Positions 17,145-25,786 of a stretch of 64,000 nt of DNA are shown in pieces. The number at the start of each line of letters is the position of its first letter. Position 1 is the first letter of the stretch. The notes under the pieces were generated by a model that saw only the letters and a list, made by a program, of their open reading frames with translations, was not told the origin of the DNA and made no database searches. The stretch lies in assembly GCA_000703065.1 (NCBI GenBank), contig JNLK01000001.1, positions 744,001-808,000 on the forward strand, given 5' to 3'. The DNA comes from Lachnospiraceae bacterium AC2029 (GTDB lineage Bacteria > Bacillota > Clostridia > Lachnospirales > Lachnospiraceae). The translations under genes and the position numbers were made by a program.

Positions 17145-18518
17145 CTACCCGGCCTTTGCGATCTCATTTGCATACACGCTGAAGACGTACATCAGCTCCA
17201 TCAGATCGTCGGAGATCTCAAAATTTACCTCGATATACTTCGGCTTCTCGGATAAGCCGAAGCTCTCGGTCACATTTTCGGGTGTTACACGACCGCATTT
17301 CCGGAAGTCGGTCGGATCCACATAGTTTTTGATCCTGTCATCGTTGACATCCAGCCGGAAAGCCATTTCAAGATCATCATCCCTTGTAGCGCCGTGGCCC
17401 TTTACCAGCCCCTGGCCCTCATACACGTAAATGTTCCTGTCATCGTTCATAATGACTGCCCGGGCGTACCAGTAGTTATCCTTCCCGTAGGTCAGCTTAT
17501 TCTCCCTGTCGGAGGTCCCGTCTTCGCTGTATCCGGTGGCCACGATTGCCTTGTGATTCATCGGATCGTAGTTTCCGTCTGCCACCGCATAGAGCAGCAG
17601 ATAAACGATCGCACGGTCACGGGCATTCAGATCCTTCAGCTTCAGAGCATCCCTCTTCTCTGCTATAAATTCGGCAAATGCATTGCCCGGCACATTTAAT
17701 TCGTTGATCCATTCCAGGCACGACATCTCGGGCTTGTCTCCCAGAAAGGTCGGCTTAAGGTTCCCGCTTTCCGCCGCACGGAATATTTCCCTGTACTTTG
17801 CGGGGTAATCGTCCCATTTGTCCTTCTTCGCCATAACATCCTCTTCAATCCTGGAAAGGTCCCTTTCCAGTTCCTTTTGTGCACGCTCTTCTATATACTT
17901 ATTGGAGATGGCCGTGCTCGTCTCTTTTTTCTTCGGATCATATCCGGAAGGCCTGCCTTTTATATTTTTCCCTACGTGGACAACCCCCACAAGGAACACT
18001 ACGAATATGGTGACGCCTATAATGAACCCCAGTGTGCCATTTTCGTCGGTTTTTTTTCTGTTTTTACGCGTGGCCAGAGCGATTCCCTGTATGACAAAGG
18101 TGATCGAACTTATCCCGAAGCAACACGTTCCCATGAAGCAAACGCCTCCGAAAAAGGGAACGCGTTCGATGAGGAGGACGCCCAATATGGCCAATCCCGT
18201 TGCAATGATCGCCGTGACGAGAGCTGCCAGAAAATGTTCTCCTACAGAATACGGATGGAAGATACCCCTGCTATGCGGCAAAGGACGATACTCGGACTCG
18301 CCGTTCTGCTTTTCCGATTCTTCCGCCGATTCGGTTTTACCCAGATTCTCTGCCAGCTCGGTTCTATCCGGACCCTTCGATGCCCCGGATCTATCCGGAT
18401 CCTCTACCAGCTCAGTTCTATCCGGCTCCTTCGTCGGGTCGGTTTTACCCAGCTCCCTCATCGCCTTCTCGTAGGAATTTAGTTCACCGTCTTTATTGAA
18501 ATCAGAGAAATCTCCCAT
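17145..18518 (-). CDS. Multi-pass membrane protein with EF-hand-like N-terminus
   Basis: 457 residues. It opens with DFNKDGELNSYE, a calcium-loop-like EF-hand or dockerin pattern. A low-complexity stretch with repeated PDRTEL-like units follows (about 30-75), then three to four hydrophobic helices (about 98-200) separated by basic loops. A soluble C-terminal region of about 230 residues includes a helical charged segment and WINELNVPGNAFAEF. I do not recognise the C-terminal domain. Function unknown; it could be a surface or stress sensor. The repeats in the N-terminal linker appear as short direct repeats in the DNA. Confidence 0.7.
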   Translation of the reverse strand: MGDFSDFNKDGELNSYEKAMRELGKTDPTKEPDRTELVEDPDRSGASKGPDRTELAENLGKTESAEESEKQNGESEYRPLPHSRGIFHPYSVGEHFLAALVTAIIATGLAILGVLLIERVPFFGGVCFMGTCCFGISSITFVIQGIALATRKNRKKTDENGTLGFIIGVTIFVVFLVGVVHVGKNIKGRPSGYDPKKKETSTAISNKYIEERAQKELERDLSRIEEDVMAKKDKWDDYPAKYREIFRAAESGNLKPTFLGDKPEMSCLEWINELNVPGNAFAEFIAEKRDALKLKDLNARDRAIVYLLLYAVADGNYDPMNHKAIVATGYSEDGTSDRENKLTYGKDNYWYARAVIMNDDRNIYVYEGQGLVKGHGATRDDDLEMAFRLDVNDDRIKNYVDPTDFRKCGRVTPENVTESFGLSEKPKYIEVNFEISDDLMELMYVFSVYANEIAKAG

Positions 18519-18647
18519 ACGGTCTCCTCACGTTCTTCCTTTGTGGTGTCTTTGATCAGAAACGATCACATGATATACCCCCTGTCGTAACGTGCGCCTG
18601 GAACGATATTTTCAGGCAACAAAACGTTGCAAAACCCCAAAATCTAT

Positions 18648-18927
18648 GTACCATGTCTTTGCTTCGCAAAACCATGCATCTGCTTCGCAGATGGACGCTG
18701 CTCGCTTTGCTCGCATCGTGTATCCCTCGCTTTGCTCGGGACCAGGGGGCCCCTCCCTCGCTTTGCTCGGGCAATCCCCTGGCTATTGTACCATGTCTTT
18801 GCTTCGCAAAACCATGCATCTGCTTCGCAGATGGACGCTGCTCGCTTTGCTCGCATCGTGTATCCCTCGCTTTGCTCGGGACCAGGGGGCCCCTCCCTCG
18901 CTTTGCTCGGGCAATCCCCTGGCTATT
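18648..18927. repeat. 140-bp tandem duplication made of small hairpins
   Basis: Two nearly identical 140-bp units start at about 18648 and 18788. Each holds a row of short palindromes: TTTGCTTCGCAAA, TCTGCTTCGCAGA, GCTCGCTTTGCTCGC, GGGGGCCCC and two copies of CTCGCTTTGCTCGGG. Long open frames occur on both strands only because the unit lacks stops; they show no ribosome sites and read as arginine- and leucine-rich strings. I regard the block as non-coding. The flanks 18,519-18,647 and 18,928-19,009 hold no gene I can support. Confidence 0.85.
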
Positions 18928-19009
18928 ATACCACAATATGCCCGTAAAAGGGCCGCTCTTTTGCCAGATTTTCAGGCTTTATTCACGCATAATCCGGCAC
19001 CTGAAAATC

Positions 19010-19038
19010 GGGCGGTTCCATCCGTCATAGAACCGCCC
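19010..19038 (-). terminator. Hairpin downstream of the frameshifted small gene
   Basis: A nine-base-pair inverted repeat (GGGCGGTTC / GAACCGCCC) lies 29 bp after the stop of the gene at 19067-19415. The following tract is GATTTTC, so the U-run is weak. Confidence 0.45.
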
Positions 19039-19066
19039 TGAATCGTGTGTGAATGAGCCTGTGTGA

Positions 19067-19415
19067 CTATGCACAGATTGCGATACTGTCACACCACATT
19101 TCCGTCACTGCCGGTATCTGCAGTCCGTACCGGTTCTCCTTGCGACGCTGCTTTTGGATCATCCTGATTTTGCTCATTTTATCGGCCTTCTTCCTGGCCT
19201 CGATCATCATTCTCCTGGCAGCCGGATTGTAACGTCCGGATCTTCTGCGTCCCTGTCCAATGGGGTTCCTCTCACGGAAGATATCATGCTTGACGATATA
19301 GTCCAGATATCCTGTAGTCGAAATATTTCCTGTTCTTCTCCGGGATCAGCTTCACATAGCGGCAATCCCATGAATGAGCGATTTTGTCATCTGACTTTCC
19401 ACATATGTAACACAT
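19067..19415 (-). pseudogene. Frameshifted small zinc-ribbon-like protein gene
   Basis: From ATG 19415, with GGGAGG seven bases upstream, the frame encodes MCYICGKSDDKIAHSWDC with a CxxC and a third cysteine, then runs out of frame after about 43 codons. The next frame continues without a gap as YIVKHDIFRERNPIGQGRRR and a very basic tail (RKKADKMSKIRMIQKQRRK) to the stop at 19067. The total length of 349 nt equals 116 codons plus one base, so one base has been gained or two lost near 19,305. The intact ancestor was probably a small basic nucleic-acid-binding protein. A sequencing error is the alternative. Confidence 0.55.
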
Positions 19416-19428
19416 AGACGTTCCTCCC

Positions 19429-20166
19429 TTATTGTGCGTAATCACTCCAGAGATCCGGATTGTCCATCAAGTCATCCCATGCATCGTCGACACTCTCGAA
19501 GTCCTCCTTGTAATCCTCGTAGTAGCTCTCCACATCCAGATCGTTCGGGTCGATGTTTCGCTTGGAAGAGCTGTCTGATGTGGACTTGTGGTAGGTCGAA
19601 TGCGTTGCGTTGTAGGATGTGTCCCTGGTTTTGCTTCCGGATGTGGTTGAACTTTTGCTTGTGGAACTATTACTTGTAGAACTTTTGCTTGTGGAAGTCC
19701 TGCTCGCTGAGCTGGAGCCTGTCGATTTGTTGTAAGACTTGCTGGTGGACCAGCTTTCCATTGCTCTTCTGTCGGCTTCCACCTTTGCCTTTGCATCCCG
19801 GACTGTCTTGACCATACTGAAGAGTCCGATGCCTGCCAGAACTACAATGATCACTGCGTATGCTGCCCGCCCTTTTGCTCCCGGTTCGCTCTTCCCGGCT
19901 CTGTATCTTTTGAAGGACTTTCCAAGCGCTGTGAACCACTCTATAAGGAACTTCACGGTGAAGCATGAAAAGATGATGGCTGCTATGAACGCGATCACGC
20001 CGAGCTCCCTTCCGGTCTTTCCGCTTCCGTTGAACAGGTGGATCCCCAGCCACCAGCAGACAGCTGAAAGCGCTGCCCCGCCAAATACTCCACAGAAGGC
20101 ATCGAACGCCGTTCCGGACTGACCGTTGTTTCTATTCTGATTGTTGTTAGTGTTATAGCTGCTCAT
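19429..20166 (-). CDS. Membrane protein with Ser/Thr-rich tail
   Basis: 245 residues with three hydrophobic segments (about 25-50, 58-85 and 98-118), then a Ser/Thr/Lys low-complexity region (about 145-205) and an acidic C-terminus (YYEDYKEDFESVDDAWDD). AAAGGAGG precedes the ATG. It ends 14 bp before the start of the frameshifted zinc-ribbon-like gene. No known domain. The layout suggests a small membrane anchor with a flexible linker and acidic interaction tail. Confidence 0.65.
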   Translation of the reverse strand: MSSYNTNNNQNRNNGQSGTAFDAFCGVFGGAALSAVCWWLGIHLFNGSGKTGRELGVIAFIAAIIFSCFTVKFLIEWFTALGKSFKRYRAGKSEPGAKGRAAYAVIIVVLAGIGLFSMVKTVRDAKAKVEADRRAMESWSTSKSYNKSTGSSSASRTSTSKSSTSNSSTSKSSTTSGSKTRDTSYNATHSTYHKSTSDSSSKRNIDPNDLDVESYYEDYKEDFESVDDAWDDLMDNPDLWSDYAQ

Positions 20167-20412
20167 AAGGCGCCTCCTTTCGACTGAGGTTTGTATGTTG
20201 AACGCCTGGGCGTTGGTTTCCGCCGGTCTCGATGGTTCTCGATGGTCTCGATGGTTCTTCTAAGTACCATTATGAACTATGAGGTGTCCGTTTCTCTCCC
20301 CAGCTCCTTCGGACCAGGGCTGGAACTGAAGCGCGGTCTGAACAGCATTTCCAAGGCATACGGCGCCCTGCTCCGCTGGGAGGAAGACGGGAACACCATC
20401 GGGGCCTGATCG

Positions 20413-20817
20413 TTATCGGTTCATGGCTGCTACCGTCAGCATATAGCGTTTCTTTCGTTCCTCCGGGAGGACATTGAACTGGTAGAAGAAGAGCTTGACC
20501 AGGATCTCCTGGGCCTTCGTCTTGCCCATGTTGTGAAGCGCCATCAGCTGCTTCTTGCTGCTGAGCAGATCCGTTGCGGCATTTCTCTCCACCACGTCTC
20601 CGATCGTGCGGTATCCCGCCCTGCGAAGACAGTTGTAGGCACCCGCTCCCAGATCCAGTGTACTGATATCCTGTCTCTCCGCCTCTTTGTTGAGATACAT
20701 GGGAAAGCAGAACATTTTTCTGTTTCTTACCATGATCTCCTCGATCGTGTCCCCCTCAAGGAACCTGTTCATTTCCCTTGTGATCCGCCTGGTTTCCTCC
20801 GTATCTAGTCTCATCAT
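20413..20817 (-). CDS. Stand-alone RNA polymerase alpha-CTD-like protein
   Basis: About 134 residues. The segment DISTLDLGAGAYNCLRRAGY, with IGDVVE and later LMALHNMGKTKAQEILVKL, matches the helix-hairpin-helix C-terminal domain of RpoA, here without the alpha N-terminal domain. Compared with the usual VRSYNCL, the arginine equivalent to E. coli R265, which contacts DNA, is replaced by glycine. An N-terminal region of about 50 residues is unique. GGAGG eight bases upstream supports ATG 20817; the GTG at 20826 is worse placed. It overlaps the 3' end of the Lrp-type gene by 62 bp and is probably co-expressed with it. It may act as a polymerase- or activator-binding adaptor (inference). Confidence 0.75.
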   Translation of the reverse strand: MMRLDTEETRRITREMNRFLEGDTIEEIMVRNRKMFCFPMYLNKEAERQDISTLDLGAGAYNCLRRAGYRTIGDVVERNAATDLLSSKKQLMALHNMGKTKAQEILVKLFFYQFNVLPEERKKRYMLTVAAMNR

Positions 20818-21253
20818 ATGCGACACCTCCGAAATCGTTTCTTACGACTTCCTGGACCACCTCTCCCCTTCCGGTTTTGATCCGGCCCTTGAAGTTCTTA
20901 TTCAACATTTTCACGAGGTATCTCAGTTCCGAGATCTCCGGTGCTTCCGCCACCGCCATGAGCTTCTTCCCGCCTGTCAGGATATAGATCTCCTTCACGT
21001 ATCCGGTGCGGTTCAGATAGTACATCACTTCTTCTACCGCATCTTCTGTCACGGTCAGTGTAAGAAACATCTTCACTTCGCCTTCGCGATGGGTGATCAC
21101 ACGATAGCCCCGGATCACGCCTTCCTGCTCGAGCTTTTGGACTCTTTTCTTCACGGCAACCCGTGAGATCTCCAGCTTCTTCCCAATCTCTGAGAAGGGC
21201 ATGCGTCCGTTCTTCTTAAGCATCCGAAGGATCGCCTTGTTCGTATCGTCCAT
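20756..21253 (-). CDS. Lrp/AsnC-family transcriptional regulator
   Basis: About 165 residues. The N-terminal winged helix reads NKAILRMLKKNGRMPFSEIGKKL followed by ISRVAVKKRVQKLEQEGVIRGY, and the C-terminal RAM-like ligand domain follows. I start it at ATG 21253 because AGGAGG lies seven bases upstream; the frame is open further but without signals. The C-terminus carries about 25 extra residues overlapping the alpha-CTD-like gene. Lrp-type proteins respond to amino acids or related small molecules; the ligand here is unknown. A strong palindrome upstream may be its operator or a terminator. Confidence 0.88.
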   Translation of the reverse strand: MDDTNKAILRMLKKNGRMPFSEIGKKLEISRVAVKKRVQKLEQEGVIRGYRVITHREGEVKMFLTLTVTEDAVEEVMYYLNRTGYVKEIYILTGGKKLMAVAEAPEISELRYLVKMLNKNFKGRIKTGRGEVVQEVVRNDFGGVAYDETRYGGNQADHKGNEQVP

Positions 21254-21324
21254 GAAGATACCTCCTGTTTCATCAGTGTCGACTCTGATTGATTTCATTA
21301 TAGGAGCGGGGGTGGGGGAATGCA

Positions 21325-21358
21325 AGAGGGGGCGGTTACGTATCGTAACCGCCCCTCT
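21325..21358. repeat. Strong palindrome upstream of the Lrp gene
   Basis: GGGGCGGTTACG, a three-base loop TAT, then the exact complement; AGAG/CTCT extends the arms with one bulged G. It lies between the small ORF at 21391-21564 and the Lrp gene. It could be a terminator for the small ORF (no good U-run) or an operator. Confidence 0.6.
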
Positions 21359-21390
21359 GAAGGTGTTATTCGTATGTCTGAGATGAGATG

Positions 21391-21564
21391 TCATTTACCC
21401 CCAATTCGAGGAGTAGTTTCGCCCAAATCCATATTTTGGTCCATGATGTAATCATCCACATCATCAACAATGATCTGGTAATCGCCATCATCATCTTCTG
21501 CACCGGGATGCGTCAAAAAAAATGAACCTCTCCCCGGCTCATGAAAAAATATAAGTGAATACAT
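21391..21564 (-). CDS. Small acidic protein (57 residues)
   Basis: An uninterrupted frame starting MYSLIFFHEPGRGSFF and ending with a very acidic stretch (EDDDGDYQIIVDDVDDYIMD) and TTPRIGGK. Codon use looks coding, but no clear ribosome site lies ahead of ATG 21564. Unrecognised. It may be the end of a decayed larger gene. Confidence 0.35.
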   Translation of the reverse strand: MYSLIFFHEPGRGSFFLTHPGAEDDDGDYQIIVDDVDDYIMDQNMDLGETTPRIGGK

Positions 21565-21617
21565 TCTTATGCGTGACGCCGCTTCGGCGGATTCGGCGCA
21601 GGATCAGGAGGACAATT

Positions 21618-22280
21618 ATGAGAAGAAAAACACTTGCAGTTATCGTATTTACCTGTGTTATGAGCATCGGCCTGATGGGCTGCGGAAAAAACGACGGTCA
21701 GGAGGCTGAGCAGGGTGCCGACGGCGGAGCTCAGGTGGTAGAGGCAAAGGAAAGCGTGGAAGTGGTCCGCACAGAGGGATTTCAGCTGACGGTCAGAGAT
21801 GGGTTTACCGGACGTGCGTACAAGGAGTCTAAGGACCTTGTCGCGGGAAGTAAACCCGGCGGGGCCATTCCGGCGGATGAAATAAATGCGGATATGATCG
21901 TGGTCAACTATGCGGAAGGGAAGTCGGCGCCGGAAAGCTCCTCCTATTTCAAATTGGAGAAGCTGAAGCGACAGGAGACAGATATTCGTCAGATCGCCGG
22001 GGACGCAGCAAAACTGCAGAATGACGCGGATGTGGATTGCTCCATGGAGGAGACCACCATCGGCACTATATGGCCGGATATTGCTTCAGACAGTATGGCA
22101 GGACGGACGGTATATCATGTAACCTCCAGGCTCCGGGATAATGATTTCATGTTCGAGCATTTCTTCTTTCAGACGGATGCCGGGGTGAACATGGTGATCG
22201 GGGTATTCTATCCCAAGGGAGACGAAACCGTCCGGAAGGATATGATGAATCAGTTCCTGGAGGTTGAATTTCTAAAGTGA
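21618..22280 (+). CDS. Lipoprotein of unknown function
   Basis: 220 residues with a classic lipoprotein signal: basic MRRK, a hydrophobic core and the lipobox LMGC at about residue 18-21, followed by a Gly/Glu/Asp-rich linker. It would be lipid-anchored on the outer face of the membrane. The mature part resembles small secreted proteins with a mixed beta fold (FKLEKLKRQE, TVYHVTSRLRDNDFMFEHFF) but I cannot name the family. AGGAGG five bases before ATG 21618 sets the start. It is one of few plus-strand genes and converges with the membrane protein gene next to it. Confidence 0.8.
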   Translation: MRRKTLAVIVFTCVMSIGLMGCGKNDGQEAEQGADGGAQVVEAKESVEVVRTEGFQLTVRDGFTGRAYKESKDLVAGSKPGGAIPADEINADMIVVNYAEGKSAPESSSYFKLEKLKRQETDIRQIAGDAAKLQNDADVDCSMEETTIGTIWPDIASDSMAGRTVYHVTSRLRDNDFMFEHFFFQTDAGVNMVIGVFYPKGDETVRKDMMNQFLEVEFLK

Positions 22281-22305
22281 TGCGTGATCTGTCAAAAGTG
22301 TAGCC

Positions 22306-22920
22306 TTAGCCTTCCCCTGAAGGGGATTTCGACTGACTGTCGGTACTCCGGCCACCCTCCAGCCATATCTCCACCAGGAAAAGATAGATGAAAATGTTCT
22401 CCCAGATGAACATGGTCATCCAGAATGCCCTCCATCTTACCACTACATAGGCTATGATGAAAAACGCCGCATAGGCGGTTGCGATCATGCCAAATCTTTT
22501 CAAACTTTTATCCTTCTCAAGGAAGAGCAGAGTAAGAAATGAGAAGAACCCAACCAGCATCAGGCTGTATGCGAACATATTGTGAATCCCGGCAACCGTT
22601 CTGTTCCATTCACGGTTACACGGGAACACAGCACATCCGCACACGCAGGTAATGATCAAAATGTAGATCACCTTCCTGTAGCGTGGCATATAGGTTCTTC
22701 TCAGATATCCGATCACAAGCAGCGCCATGATTATGGCACAGAGAAGATACAGTACCGCCGTCCATGGCCGAAGTGCCACGTAACGTGATATGGACAGCCA
22801 GAGATCAAATCTGTGAAGATCAATGATCCATGCGGAAGCCACAGTGATGATCGCCATCACTGTGTATATGATCCCTGCAGCTATCACTGCATTTCTTCCG
22901 TTCGTTATCTTCTTAAACAT
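22306..22920 (-). CDS. Six-helix integral membrane protein (DUF998-like)
   Basis: 204 residues with six predicted membrane helices and the loop FPCNREWNRTVAGIHN between helices 3 and 4, reminiscent of DUF998-type proteins, whose function is unknown. The C-terminus is charged. GGGACGG lies five bases before the ATG. The gene stands alone between the convergent lipoprotein gene and the next minus-strand gene. Family assignment is tentative. Confidence 0.6.
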   Translation of the reverse strand: MFKKITNGRNAVIAAGIIYTVMAIITVASAWIIDLHRFDLWLSISRYVALRPWTAVLYLLCAIIMALLVIGYLRRTYMPRYRKVIYILIITCVCGCAVFPCNREWNRTVAGIHNMFAYSLMLVGFFSFLTLLFLEKDKSLKRFGMIATAYAAFFIIAYVVVRWRAFWMTMFIWENIFIYLFLVEIWLEGGRSTDSQSKSPSGEG

Positions 22921-22971
22921 ATATCCGTCCCAAATCTAAATATCCGCTTGTATTATATGGATACTGATCCA

Positions 22972-24582
22972 TCATTTCTTCATGCCGGTGGCGGGAGCGA
23001 GGCTGCTTCCCGTCTTGCTTTTCCCGGAACCCGATTTCACTCTTTTTTTATCGAAGTTGCCGCTCACCAATGCATTTCCATACTTGATCTGAATCCGCTG
23101 GCGCCCGTACCTTGCGATAGTCAGTCCTTCCGTCCCGCGAACCTCATTGATCCTGTCTGTGGTCACCCTGATACGATCCATGATCGCTCTGTCGAACAGC
23201 TTCCTTCCGCTATCCGTATTATGAAGGATCATCGCCTGCGCATCCAATGTGCTGTTGAAACGTTCATTCCTGTAGGAACCTGTCCGAACCTGCTTCCGCC
23301 CCTTCATATAGTATTCCGACGTGTTCATGATCCGGATATTTGCCAGCATAAATTCAGATCCCTTCGAGGTCTTCGGATCAAGCTGCGAAGCTTTATGGAC
23401 CTCTTCGGCAAATACACGAAATTCCGTTGTGACACCCTTCGGGTCCTTCTTCATCGTATGGTCGATGGAAGACCAAAGCAGCTTCATATCATCCACATAC
23501 CGGATCCTCTGTTCCTTCGGAACAGCGTACATTGCCCTTTCTCTTTTTGCGGCAAATTCTTTCACGTTGTCCGTCGTAGTAAGGATATCCTCCAGCTGCC
23601 ATCTGGTGAGTTTTTCGAGCCCAAGATGCGCCTTCATACCCTTTGCCATCTGTTTGATGGATTTCTCACTAAATGGTTTTTTCGTGCGCTGGAGCCTCTC
23701 GGCAGCCAGCACCTTCGAAAGAGTTTCTATCAATTTCTCTTTCGGTTCGTCCATAACATAATATCCTGTATGAAGGGTCTTGTAGGCTTCGTAGCTCTTC
23801 GGCATCTCCTTTGACGCCCTTTTATAATTGGCCTTTACCTGTTGGATCTTTTCATCTCTTTCCTCACGTGATTCCTTATCCTTATGGAATCCCATGTCCA
23901 CGATCTTCTGCATCACCTCAGGTACGTTTCTCATCCTTCGGCTTTCACTGAAGGTAGGCATGAAGGATGATAGCTTTGAACGAAGATTCAGTCTGCTCAC
24001 CTTTGCGTTCGGATCAATATTCTCTTCTTCATTCGGTTTTACGCTCTCCTTCTTATGCTGCTCTTTATCCTTCTCGTTGTCCGGCTTTCCGTCCGGCACA
24101 GTTTCACCCTCCTCCAGAACAGGACTGAGAGGTTCAAACTGATGGGGCTTTCTCTTCCTACGGTTTTCCTTCGCCTTCTTGATCGCATTCCAATATGCTT
24201 TGGAGAATTGTTTCTCGCCCTCCGCAGTGAGTTTCGGTTCTTCCTTGATGATATCCTTCTCTTCGTGCTTCTGCTTTCTTACCACAATTTCATAACCGTC
24301 TTCAATGGCATCGTATACCTCACGATATGCGTCGAAGACGGCATGGCTGTATTTGTCGCCGATCTTAACTCCCACATCAACCTGATAGAGTATCCCATAT
24401 ACGACCTCCATTTCCATGGCGACCTTCTTCATCTGTCTCGGATCCGTAAGGTCCACATCCGGAAGCTTGTAATCCCTGCCCTTTTCAAAGGCACGGATCT
24501 TGCTTAACCGGAACTTCTCTCTTTCCTGGTCGGTAAACTGATCCGCCTCGATAAGTAAATTTCTTATAACCTGTAACATCAA
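22972..24582 (-). CDS. Large charged protein of unknown function
   Basis: 536 residues, soluble, rich in Lys, Arg and Glu. Residues about 110-215 form a low-complexity linker (EKDKEQHKKESVKPNEEENI). The C-terminal half (about 230-510) is mostly helical, with YKTLHTGYYVMDEPKEKLIE and NVRDG-free basic stretches, and the extreme end is RVKSGSGKSKTGSS. No signal peptide or catalytic motif can be seen. The style is that of structural or phage-like accessory proteins, but no phage genes are near. I cannot assign a function. Confidence 0.6.
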   Translation of the reverse strand: MMLQVIRNLLIEADQFTDQEREKFRLSKIRAFEKGRDYKLPDVDLTDPRQMKKVAMEMEVVYGILYQVDVGVKIGDKYSHAVFDAYREVYDAIEDGYEIVVRKQKHEEKDIIKEEPKLTAEGEKQFSKAYWNAIKKAKENRRKRKPHQFEPLSPVLEEGETVPDGKPDNEKDKEQHKKESVKPNEEENIDPNAKVSRLNLRSKLSSFMPTFSESRRMRNVPEVMQKIVDMGFHKDKESREERDEKIQQVKANYKRASKEMPKSYEAYKTLHTGYYVMDEPKEKLIETLSKVLAAERLQRTKKPFSEKSIKQMAKGMKAHLGLEKLTRWQLEDILTTTDNVKEFAAKRERAMYAVPKEQRIRYVDDMKLLWSSIDHTMKKDPKGVTTEFRVFAEEVHKASQLDPKTSKGSEFMLANIRIMNTSEYYMKGRKQVRTGSYRNERFNSTLDAQAMILHNTDSGRKLFDRAIMDRIRVTTDRINEVRGTEGLTIARYGRQRIQIKYGNALVSGNFDKKRVKSGSGKSKTGSSLAPATGMKK

Positions 24583-24706
24583 TATCCGGCATGATTATGG
24601 CCTCCTCTTATCGTACTGATGATTAATTCCGGGATTGTGTTTCATCCTATATCCCACTTCGCATCACTATATCAAAAATCATATAACAAATGAGCAACAA
24701 ATGAAA

Positions 24707-24728
24707 TAGGGATGTTCACACATCCCTA
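24707..24728 (-). terminator. Terminator after the four-helix membrane protein
   Basis: Nine-base-pair stem TAGGGATGT / ACATCCCTA with a four-base loop, followed on the minus strand by TTTCATTTG. It lies 9 bp past the stop of the gene at 24737. Confidence 0.7.
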
Positions 24729-24736
24729 CTCTCTGA

Positions 24737-25420
24737 CTACTTATCCCATTTCCTCTGATGCAGCTGGACAACAGAGAGTACCACGCTGACAAGGAGTAAA
24801 AGGATCACTATATAGAGTACCACACCATAGGAGCCTGACCGGAAGACTCCGGGGGACACTGGCCTGAAGTCCGTAGAATCCGAGAACGGCCTTACATGGT
24901 TTAATTTGTTGTAGTGATAGTACGTTTTGTAACCTGCCACATAGAAGAATACGGAGAGGATCATGGCCACCATACATACATTCGTCAGGAATCCTCCTAC
25001 GATCTTTTTGCGGTCGGATTTACTTGCAAGGAGACACATAGCCACAAATAAACCGATAAAACCATAACCACCGACAGCCCCATACCAAACGGCCGCTCCA
25101 TACGCTCTATAGATAGTATAGCCTGCTCCTCCGGCAGTATAGAAGGGGAAGAACGTCAGCAAAAAGCATAAAGGAAACATAAGTCCCAGGATCAGGGTCA
25201 CCACCCTCTTTGAAAGCTCGCCCGCCGGCTCGCTCACTGCAAGCTTTCTCACCTCAGGCTCTCTCACCGCGTACTCCTTCACCTCAGGGCTGCCTCCGAT
25301 GAATGCTCCCGGTGTATAAAAATAGTTTCCGGTATTTGCTCTTTTATCATGTTTTGTGCCGCATACACCACTAAGTCTGTTTACCGGTCCTAACTGAACC
25401 CCATTCTGATCGTATAACAT
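24737..25420 (-). CDS. Four-helix membrane protein of unknown function
   Basis: 227 residues. The cytoplasmic N-terminal part (about 70 residues) is followed by four hydrophobic helices (about 75-95, 108-130, 143-165 and 200-220). I start it at ATG 25420 because AAAGGAG, eight bases upstream, would otherwise be inside the coding frame. There is no recognisable domain. It has its own terminator and no close operon partner. Confidence 0.65.
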   Translation of the reverse strand: MLYDQNGVQLGPVNRLSGVCGTKHDKRANTGNYFYTPGAFIGGSPEVKEYAVREPEVRKLAVSEPAGELSKRVVTLILGLMFPLCFLLTFFPFYTAGGAGYTIYRAYGAAVWYGAVGGYGFIGLFVAMCLLASKSDRKKIVGGFLTNVCMVAMILSVFFYVAGYKTYYHYNKLNHVRPFSDSTDFRPVSPGVFRSGSYGVVLYIVILLLLVSVVLSVVQLHQRKWDK

Positions 25421-25572
25421 ATCCTTCTCTCCTTTCACTTGTTCAAATGTGATTTACAATCCATCCCTCTGCCTTATGGAGGAGAGGCGATCTCTTGCTT
25501 AATTTGATTAAACCACATTGGCGGCAAAGAGAAATTAGGGGGAATAAGAAATTAGGGGGATAAATTTAAAAA

Positions 25573-25606
25573 GGGATCGCCTCCGCCGTCGTGCGGAAGC
25601 AATCCC
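25573..25606 (-). terminator. Terminator downstream of the first WYL regulator
   Basis: A 14-bp near-perfect stem (GGGATTGCTTCCGC / GCGGAGGCGATCCC) followed by TTTTTAAATTT on the minus strand. It lies 180 bp past the WYL gene stop, beyond a REP-like block, and marks the left edge of the stress island. Confidence 0.8.
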
Positions 25607-25680
25607 CGGTATCATGAGTGAAATGTACGGATCTAGTGCCGTGGTGAAATATACGGATCAGGCGCCATGGCCAGAGCAGG

Positions 25681-25779
25681 GAGGGACGGTTCTGATTCGA
25701 TCAGAACCGTCCCCGATTTTCGGGGACAGGTCTGATCAGGGAGGGACGGTTCTGATCGAACCAGAACCGTCCCCGAATT
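25681..25779. repeat. REP-like palindromic repeat, copy 1
   Basis: Two 60-bp-spaced units of GGGACGGTTCTG ... CAGAACCGTCCC palindromes joined by a GGGGACAGGTCTGATCAGG linker. The same doublet occurs at 26943-27062. Such GGGACGGTTCT palindromes resemble REP elements mobilised in trans by Y1-type transposases; none is in this window. Confidence 0.85.
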
Positions 25780-25786
25780 GCACCCC

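Noticed and set aside
18592-19041. Overlapping open frames on both strands of the 140-bp repeat
   Set aside because: They exist only because the repeat lacks stops; the products are repeat-coded arginine/leucine strings with no ribosome sites.
20191-20409. Plus-strand 72-codon frame between two minus-strand genes
   Set aside because: No ribosome site or recognisable domain; starts in a GATGGTCTC-type short repeat. I see nothing else in 20,167-20,412.
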